DNA of 10,008 nucleotides from Baffinella frigidus. Lineage: Eukaryota > Cryptophyceae > Cryptomonadales > Baffinellaceae. Location: assembly GCA_026770585.1 (NCBI GenBank), contig MU646618.1, positions 18,366 through 28,373 of the forward strand. The letters run 5' to 3'. The notes below the pieces were generated by a model that had not been told where the DNA came from, did no database searches, and was given only the letters and a program-made list of their open reading frames with translations. Positions within the stretch are counted from its first letter, which is position 1, and every line of letters starts with the position of its first letter. A program made the position numbers and the translations under genes. Positions 5,949-10,008 of the stretch are shown here, in pieces.

Positions 5949-8900
5949 GTAGCGCCCCGCCCGTCGGAAAATTACATGCGCTGTTGTGAACAGTGTGTGG
6001 CAGCGTTTTTCTGAGGTGAAGCGTTTTGAGTGGTGTCGTCTGCTGTCCCGCCAGAGGTGATTGATCCCTGCGGAGGTGGGATGTGGGGCAAAGGTGCAGC
6101 ACGCGCCTCTGGTGCCGGGCGTGAGTTAACTCTGAACGGTGTCCGACAGATGATCGAAACCCGAAACCCGATGCGTTGGGGTGTGGGTAGGCGTGAGTCG
6201 GATGCGTCGGGGTTTAGGTAGGCGTGAGTTGACTCTGAGCGGTGTCCGACAGATGATCGGGATGTCAATCGTGGCGCTCTTCTCGACGATCGCGGTGTTT
6301 CTCCTGCTCGACTGCAAGGCGAAGCTGGGGCGGCACGCGCGAACCTTCGGAGATATCGGATACGGCGCTGCCGGCAAAGCTGGTACCCTTCTTCTAAACC
6401 CTAACCCCTAAACCCTAGACACGCTCTACTTATTTCAGTGAGCACCATGAAAACAACGGCGGGTGCGTGTATTCCAAGGAGCGCTTGCCTGAGAGCGTGA
6501 CGTGTTGTGGCTGTCGCGGTAGTAGGGCGTGAGGGGTCTATCGTGCCGTGCGCTTCCCGCCCCCGCCCTGCCACTGGCCCGCCCGACTGGCATGGGCCGT
6601 GCACTTGCTCGCAGGGGGCTACGCGCGTGCGTCTTTCCGATGAGTGATGCTCGACGCCTCGCCGCAGCTTTCGTGGGGCGCCTCTGAGCGGAAGATGTGG
6701 TTCGCAGGGCACGCGGTGGTGGAGGGGTGCGTGGTGCTCTCGCAGCTTGGCTTCTGCACCGCCTACGTCATCTTCATCACCCAGAACCTCGCAAGGTGCC
6801 CGAAACACTCAACCTTCACCCCTCAACCCTAACCCCTGAACCCTAAACCCTAAACCCTAAACCCTGAACCCTGAACCCCAAAACCTAAAACCTAGAACCT
6901 AAAACCTAAAACCTGAACCCTAAACCCTGAACCCTAAAACCTAAACCCTACGCCTTCAACCCTAAACCCTGAACCCTAAACACTCAACCCTGGACCCTCA
7001 CCCCTAGACCCTAAACCTCACTCCCTAAACCCTAAACCCTCAACCCTATACCCTAAACCCAAAACCTCAAACTTCAAACCCTGAATCCTAAACCATCAAC
7101 CATGAAATCTAAACCCTAAACCCCAAACCCCTGAACCCATGCGGACCTCCCACTCCTCCGCGCAGCGCCGTGTGGTTCTCGTGGGCACATGCGCGTTACC
7201 ACCACTTGAAAGTGCGTGGTGCCCGTGTCCGGATATCCGGGCAAGATGCCCGTGCCCGGATAAACGGGCAGGAACGTGCCTGGATATACGGGCAAGATTG
7301 GTCAGGTTACTGGCGAAAGGATTTGCGGTTTGTACGGGAATCGTGTAGATGAAGCGCTTCCCGACGGCACTGGTGGCTGCTAAGTGCACTCCGATCCACA
7401 AGATTTCAGCTAAGTCAATCAGCTCACCTAAGCCAACTTTCCCCCGATTTCGTTTAGATGGACCCTGGTCTGGGACCAGGCATTTGACTCAAGGCACTAG
7501 CTTTCAGGGGGAGTTGACTTAGGCGAAATGTTGTGGCTCCGAGTGAAGTGGACGTGTTGGGCGCAGGTACGTCGAAGCCATCGTGTGGCCGCAGGAGCTG
7601 ACGCTCTTGCTGGTGCCAGCGCTCGTCTGCCTCTGCTGGATTCGCTCTCTCCAGGTCCCTCCTCTCGCCTCCCTCGCGCTTCTTCCGCTACCTGGTTCTG
7701 CCTGGGTCAACATGAGCTCCGCATTGTGCATTTAGAAGCTCTTTGTATTGGCGCGTTTTTGTACGGAGTCCTGATCTTAATTTTTTGATGAGGAGCCCTG
7801 ATGAACGGAGGCAGAGCTAGGTCACCCTCGTACTGCCTCCCGAATCTCCGAGTTATCAACCTGGCAGCGTCGGCGCTCTACAGAAGTTCCGTTGAGCGAT
7901 TTGCAGTGATTGGCAGTGATCCACGTAGTGCGGTCCACTTGGTAGGGTCCACTTGTCACCGTATGCCATATGAGAGGGCATCTGCGTTCTTCCCAGTGAT
8001 GATCTCGTGGCGAGCGCTAGTCGACCATCGCTCGCTGTTGTTTGGCCCTAGAGTTTAGGGTGTAAGGTTTGGCCGGTTGGCCGTAGGGTGTAGGGTTGTT
8101 TGGCCGCAGGGTGTAGGATGTAAGGTCCTGATGATGGGAGTGATCCTTGGATGCTCGAGTCAGGTGGGGCCAGGTGTGAACGCTACACGCCCCGCGTGCT
8201 ACAGGGGTACCTCGCACACAAGAAATGCCCCCCCCGTAGGACCCTACAGCAGGCCTATTCCTAGGGCCTCACGGTGATCCTAGGGGGGGTGCGGTTTCGT
8301 ATGAGCGAGGTGCCCCTGTACAGAATCCTTGGAGTCCTCATAACCTTGCATACTCAGGCGCCCTGAGAGCCTAGATACCCACACCAGGCTGCAGTTCTGA
8401 CTCGGCTGGGCACGTGCATTATTTTTGGGCGTGCTTCCAGACTCGGAATCGCCTGGCAGCCCTCGCAGCTCGGCCTACGCCCCCCCCTGGCGTGAAGCGG
8501 TCGTGTTCCTCAATCTATCAAACCTCGGCTTTCCCCCCGGCGGCAGGTGCTCGCGCCTGCCGACTGTTCTCGCTGCGCCCTTGCGAGCAGACTTCCCCTG
8601 GGACGGCATCTGACGCGGACGCGGGTGGGCGGGCACCTGCCGACTGTTCTCGACGCCCTTGCGCACAGTGTTCCCTGTGGACGGCATCTGACTCGGACGC
8701 GGGTGGGCGGCAGGTGCTGGCGCCGTTGAGTCTTCTGGCGATCGTGTTGATCCTCGTGGGGCTCTTGTCCGTGGTTGTCGCGTCCGCCGATCGCTTCGGC
8801 CAGGTATTCACTATACGGTATTTGCAGACATTCACTCAACGATTTTTGCAGACATTCGCTATACGGTTGTTGCAGACATTCACTATACGGTTTTTGCAGA

Positions 8901-9940
8901 CATTCACTATACGGTGTTTGCAGACATTCACTATGCAGGCTTGCACTATGCAGGTATTCACTATACGGTATTCCGTATTCACTACACATGTATTTACTAT
9001 GCAGAGGAAATGGTTCACTATGCAGCGTGTATTCACTACACATGTTTTCACTGTGCAGGGCAAGGACGTCGAGCAGGTCATCCCGGAGACGCTGCCGATC
9101 TTCCTTGGGATGGCCATCTACTCATTCGAGGGCATCGGGTAAACCCTGAACCCTAAACCCTAAACCTTAAACCCTAAACCCTACCCCCTACCCTCCACAC
9201 CCTACACCCTACACCCTACACCCTACACCCCAAACCCTAAACCCTAAACCCCAAACCCTAAACCCTAAATCCTAAACCCTAAACCCTAAACCCTAAACCC
9301 TAATCCCCAAATCCTCAACCAGGCTGGCAGTCCCGATCCAGAACTCAATGCGCAAGCCGGAACACTTTCCCTTTGTCTGGATCCTCGCCTCGGTGCCCCC
9401 CTCCGCCCACCCTCCCTCGGTTTCGCCGAAAGGCTAGCTCTGCCTGAGTTTTATTCTGACTCGTCCTCAAGGCTTTATATCCGCCCTTCTGTACTGGATG
9501 TCTGCTCTTGAACCATTTTCAGGACGAGCCAGCACACGCTTCGCTCGATGCCTTTCTCTCGATGCCCTGCGATGCCCAGAGCTGAGGGCAGATAGATCCC
9601 CCGGATCCAAATTTCTCTGAGAGACGCTCCGCTCGAAGCTTCGCTTGAAGCCATGCGATGACCCTGTGGAGCTGCGGGCCTGTCAAGCTCAGAGGGCGCA
9701 CCTCCGCTTCTTGGATCGCACGTGCGGTCCAGCCTTGCACACTTCCAGACAACGCGCACTCGATTTTTTCACGGTGCAATAGTGGGGTGCGGCAGCGCGC
9801 GTGTCTGAGGCGCCTGGTGTGAGCAGATTATTATCACGATGGTCTACATCTCATTCGGGGCGTTTGGATACTCGTGCTACGGCACGGAGGTGCCCACTAT
9901 CATCACTATGGTCCTTCCTGACAACGCCGTCTCGTTCCTG
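5037..9940 (+). CDS. Amino acid transporter, AAAP family (SLC36/AVT-like), eight exons, 3' end outside window
   Basis: A predicted polytopic membrane protein that moves neutral amino acids, probably with protons, across the vacuolar/lysosomal or plasma membrane. Exons: 5037-5948, 6253-6382, 6708-6795, 7567-7654, 8714-8803, 9059-9138, 9323-9392, 9827-9940. They sum to 1,572 nt with compatible phases and no stop, giving 524 residues. Residues 1-270 are hydrophilic, rich in Ser, Gly, Glu and Arg. The permease core starts at FRAFVNILKSYIGSGVLGLP (274-293), the family TM1 signature. Later hallmarks are FGDIGYGA, LSQLGFCTAYVIFITQN, FLGMAIYSFEGIG and VPIQNSMRKPEHFP. SLC36-type proteins have eleven TM segments; here seven and the start of an eighth are visible. 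ATG at 5037 is the first in frame; codons back to 4995 are open without ATG. Exact substrate cannot be read from sequence. Confidence 0.9.
5949..6252 (+). other. Transporter intron 1 with duplicated acceptor
   Basis: 304-nt intron, donor gtagcg. GCGTGAGTTAACTCTGAACG... (6119-6156) and GCGTGAGTTGACTCTGAGCG... (6222-6259) share 36 of 38 bases, including the acceptor GTCCGACAG and the first seven exon bases ATGATCG. Splicing to the upstream copy would reach a TAG after 24 codons. Confidence 0.85.
6253..6382 (+). CDS. Transporter exon 2: TM2
   Basis: 130 nt, phase 0 to phase 1. It encodes MIGMSIVALFSTIAVFLLLD, a membrane segment, then CKAKLGRHARTFGDIGYGAA, matching the family loop with the GD-x-G-Y-x-A motif. 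The acceptor gtccgacag|ATG is preceded by an almost identical 38-bp copy 103 bp upstream (see the repeat entry). The donor AAAGCTG|gtaccc is weak but meets exon 3 in phase. Confidence 0.87.
6383..6707 (+). other. Transporter intron 2
   Basis: 325-nt intron. A three-unit CCCTAAA-like stretch (6396-6418) lies just after the donor; the rest is unique, GC-rich and without ORF similarity. An alternative acceptor, GCCGCAG at 6666, exists but does not keep the frame and similarity. Confidence 0.75.
6708..6795 (+). CDS. Transporter exon 3: TM3
   Basis: 88 nt, phase 1 to phase 2. The acceptor is gttcgcag|GGC and the donor GCAAG|gtgccc. It reads HAVVEGCVVLSQLGFCTAYV then IFITQNLA. The block V-x-x-xQLGFC-x-xY-x-x-F-x-x-N is a strong SLC36/AVT signature. 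Telomere-like repeats begin only about 24 nt after the donor. Confidence 0.88.
6815..7138. repeat. CCCTAAA-like array in transporter intron 3
   Basis: About 320 bp of degenerate heptamers in the C-rich orientation on the transporter's sense strand (variants CCCTGAA, ACCTAAA, CCCTCAA). It starts about 20 nt after the exon 3 donor. Confidence 0.93.
7224..7299. repeat. Three imperfect ~25-bp tandem copies
   Basis: CGTGTCCGGATATCCGGGCA, CGTGCCCGGATAAACGGGCA and CGTGCCTGGATATACGGGCA begin at 7224, 7251 and 7275. Each is itself near-palindromic (CCGGATATCCGG core). Confidence 0.85.
7427..7523. mobile_element. Small foldback element, possible MITE
   Basis: CCTAAGCCAACTTTCCCCC (7427-7445) pairs with the reverse complement of GGGGGAGTTGACTTAGG (7507-7523) with one mismatch and a two-base bulge. 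Inside, CCTGGTC-TGG-GACCAGG (7464-7480) is a perfect hairpin. Target duplication not evident. Confidence 0.5.
7567..7654 (+). CDS. Transporter exon 4: TM4
   Basis: 88 nt, phase 2 to phase 0. The acceptor is gggcgcag|GTAC and the donor CTCCAG|gtccct. It encodes YVEAIVWPQELTLLLVPALV then CLCWIRSLQ. The family has a membrane segment ending in a short charged I-R-x-L motif at this point, and the exon matches it. Confidence 0.85.
8048..8127 (+). repeat. Degenerate GTAGGGTGTAAGG / TTTGGCC repeat
   Basis: Three steps of TTTGGCC followed by GTTTAGGGTGTAAGG, GTAGGGTGTAGGG or GCAGGGTGTAGGA. It resembles the telomere-like family but in the G-rich orientation on the transporter sense strand, the main exception to the orientation rule. 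Confidence 0.7.
8200..8320. mobile_element. Foldback MITE with TA flanks, 121 bp
   Basis: TACAGGGGTACCTCGC (8200-8215) and GCGAGGTGCCCCTGTA (8305-8320) are inverted repeats with one mismatch. Pairing continues inward (ATGCCCCCCCC with GGGGGGGTGCGG; AGGCCTA with TAGGGCCT). The outermost TA on both sides fits a TA target duplication as in Tc1/mariner-derived MITEs, leaving termini CAGGGG...CCCCTG. There is no coding capacity. Confidence 0.75.
8539..8717 (+). repeat. ~79-bp tandem repeat with duplicated exon 5 acceptor
   Basis: TGCCGACTGTTCTCG begins at 8558 and 8638; both copies run through GGACGGCATCTGAC-C/T-CGGACGCGGGTGGGCGG. The left edge GGCGGCAGGTGCTCGCGCC (8540) mirrors the true junction GGCGGCAGGTGCTGGCGCC (8707). 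Use of the left copy (exon start 8547) would lead to a stop at 8727-8729. Confidence 0.88.
8714..8803 (+). CDS. Transporter exon 5: TM5
   Basis: 30 codons, phase 0 on both sides, reading VLAPLSLLAIVLILVGLLSV then VVASADRFGQ. SLC36-type proteins have L-x-x-(F/L)S-x-xA at the same place. The acceptor gcggcag|GTGCTGG has a near copy at 8547 (gcggcag|GTGCTCG), 167 bp upstream, followed by a tandem repeat of about 79 bp. The donor is GGCCAG|gtattc. Confidence 0.86.
8804..9058 (+). repeat. 24-bp minisatellite forming the whole of transporter intron 5
   Basis: Tandem units CAGACATTCACTATACGGTT (24-bp period with TTTG) from about 8806 to 8935, then shorter variants with CACTATGCAG and CACTACACATG to 9058. 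Each unit carries TTGCAG, an acceptor-like string, and ATACGGT, a donor-like GT. The intron is 255 nt, a multiple of three, and has no stop in the host frame; retention would insert 85 residues of LQTFTIRF-type octapeptide. Confidence 0.9.
9059..9138 (+). CDS. Transporter exon 6: TM6 with FEGIG motif
   Basis: 80 nt, phase 0 to phase 2. It reads GKDVEQVIPETLPIFLGMAI then YSFEGIG. F(L/F)G-x-A-(I/F)-(Y/F)-(S/A)FEGIG is the most diagnostic SLC36 motif (residues 451-463 here). The acceptor ctgtgcag|GGC is the last of many CAG steps in the minisatellite intron. The donor GG|gtaaac is itself the first unit of a CCCTAAA-like repeat. Confidence 0.9.
9139..9318. repeat. CCCTAAA array forming transporter intron 6
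   Basis: The 184-nt intron (9139-9322) is almost wholly CCCTAAA/CCCTACA repeat from its donor GTAAACCCTGAACCC to the acceptor side CCCCAAATCCTCAACCAG. The splice donor is a heptamer unit preceded by GG. Confidence 0.93.
9323..9392 (+). CDS. Transporter exon 7: 70-nt exon after FEGIG
   Basis: One base completes Gly463, then 23 codons read LAVPIQNSMRKPEHFPFVWI then LAS. This restores the family order GIG-x-x-x-P-(I/L)-x-N-x-M-x-x-P-x-x-FP. The acceptor is ctcaaccag|G and the donor GCCTCG|gtgccc, phase 0. It is easily missed because no ORF of notable length covers it; similarity and both phases agree. Confidence 0.82.
9393..9826 (+). other. Transporter intron 7
   Basis: 434-nt intron. It holds no telomere-like repeat. 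Short related strings around CTCGATGCC, CTGCGATGCC and CATGCGATGACC (9545-9662) suggest faint local duplication. ORFs on the minus strand here have no similarity I recognise. Confidence 0.7.
9827..9940 (+). CDS. Transporter exon 8: TM7 end, truncated at poly-C
   Basis: 38 codons: IIITMVYISFGAFGYSCYGT then EVPTIITMVLPDNAVSFL. It matches the family pattern M-x-x-xT-x-xY-x-x-xG-x-xGY-x-x-(Y/F)G followed by I-x-x-NLP. The acceptor is gtgagcag|ATT. A donor CTG|gtaccc may end the exon at 9940, or the frame may simply run into the poly-C tract; the remaining three to four TM segments are outside the window. Confidence 0.85.
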
Positions 9941-9942
9941 GT

Positions 9943-9943
<1 letters not shown>

Positions 9944-10008
<65 letters not shown>
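9944..10008. repeat. Homopolymer of 65 C at the window end
   Basis: An uninterrupted C run directly after CTG|GTA at the end of exon 8. It could be a true poly-C tract in the next intron or a sequencing/assembly artefact at a contig edge; the sequence alone cannot decide. Confidence 0.95.

Larger units (their letters stand above)
7139..7566 (+). other. Remainder of transporter intron 3
   Basis: Unique sequence holding a short three-copy repeat (7224-7299) and a small foldback (7427-7523). ORFs here lack similarity to anything I know. Confidence 0.6.
7655..8713 (+). other. Transporter intron 4
   Basis: 1,059-nt intron, donor gtccct and acceptor gcggcag. It contains a degenerate GTAGGGTGTAGG-type run (about 8048-8127), a foldback element (8200-8320) and the tandem repeat carrying a decoy acceptor (8539-8717). 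The stretch 7655-8047 shows nothing beyond short echoes such as GGTCCACTTG at 7932 and 7947. Confidence 0.75.

Noticed and set aside
6666-6707. Alternative transporter exon 3 start at GCCGCAG (after 6666)
   Set aside because: The resulting start breaks the phase from exon 2 and adds residues without family similarity; 6708 restores both.
8804-9058. CRISPR array
   Set aside because: Units are contiguous 24-bp repeats without unique spacers, inside a eukaryotic intron.
8414-9142. A 242-residue single open frame on the plus strand
   Set aside because: It is two true exons (8714-8803, 9059-9138) joined by the stopless minisatellite intron and preceded by an open intron end; the repeat part has no transporter similarity.
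9475-9779. Minus-strand ORFs in intron 7
   Set aside because: No recognisable domain and they lie inside an intron flanked by well supported exons.

Overview
The window looks like nuclear DNA of a eukaryotic alga or protist with plant-type telomere repeats (TTTAGGG). The signs are GC-rich short exons, GT-AG introns, arrays of TTTAGGG-like heptamers inside genes, several small inverted-repeat elements, and no bacterial gene layout. A prasinophyte-type green alga would fit, but the lineage is inference only. No complete gene is present. The real content is two divergent spliced genes, both cut by the window edges, whose exons are too short for a plain ORF scan to show them as genes.

Left half, minus strand (918-4761): six exons of a mitochondrial L-2-hydroxyglutarate dehydrogenase (FAD-dependent). 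They join in frame into 314 residues, from a transit-like N-terminus through the FAD-binding motif to the conserved PVP and GVHF blocks. The C-terminal ~130 residues would lie beyond position 1. Right half, plus strand (5037-9940): eight exons of an amino acid/auxin permease family (AAAP; SLC36/AVT-like) transporter. They join in frame into 524 residues, with a ~270-residue disordered N-terminus followed by seven membrane segments and the start of an eighth. The two start codons are 275 bp apart, so 4762-5036 should hold a shared bidirectional promoter. I see no functional link between the genes beyond this.

Non-coding layout: 1-94 is a GGGTTCA array and 228-425 a C-rich degenerate heptamer array. 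A tandem unit broken by a foldback element lies at 487-917. A MITE-like element is at 1319-1456, in intron 5 of the dehydrogenase. Dehydrogenase intron 2 (2342-3969) is mostly TTTAGGG-like repeat around a small structured element (2623-2869). A CT microsatellite fills intron 1 (4404-4484). In the transporter, introns 3 and 6 carry CCCTAAA-like arrays, intron 4 a foldback element with TA flanks, and intron 5 a 24-bp minisatellite. The window ends in 65 consecutive C.

Two patterns stand out. First, most telomere-like arrays inside introns lie in the same orientation relative to the host gene: the sense transcript carries the C-rich CCCTAAA strand in both genes although they point opposite ways. 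Second, splice junctions are repeatedly caught up in tandem duplications, so copies of the acceptor plus the first bases of the exon lie 69, 103 or 167 bp upstream of the true site, and another intron consists of repeats that each carry an acceptor-like CAG.
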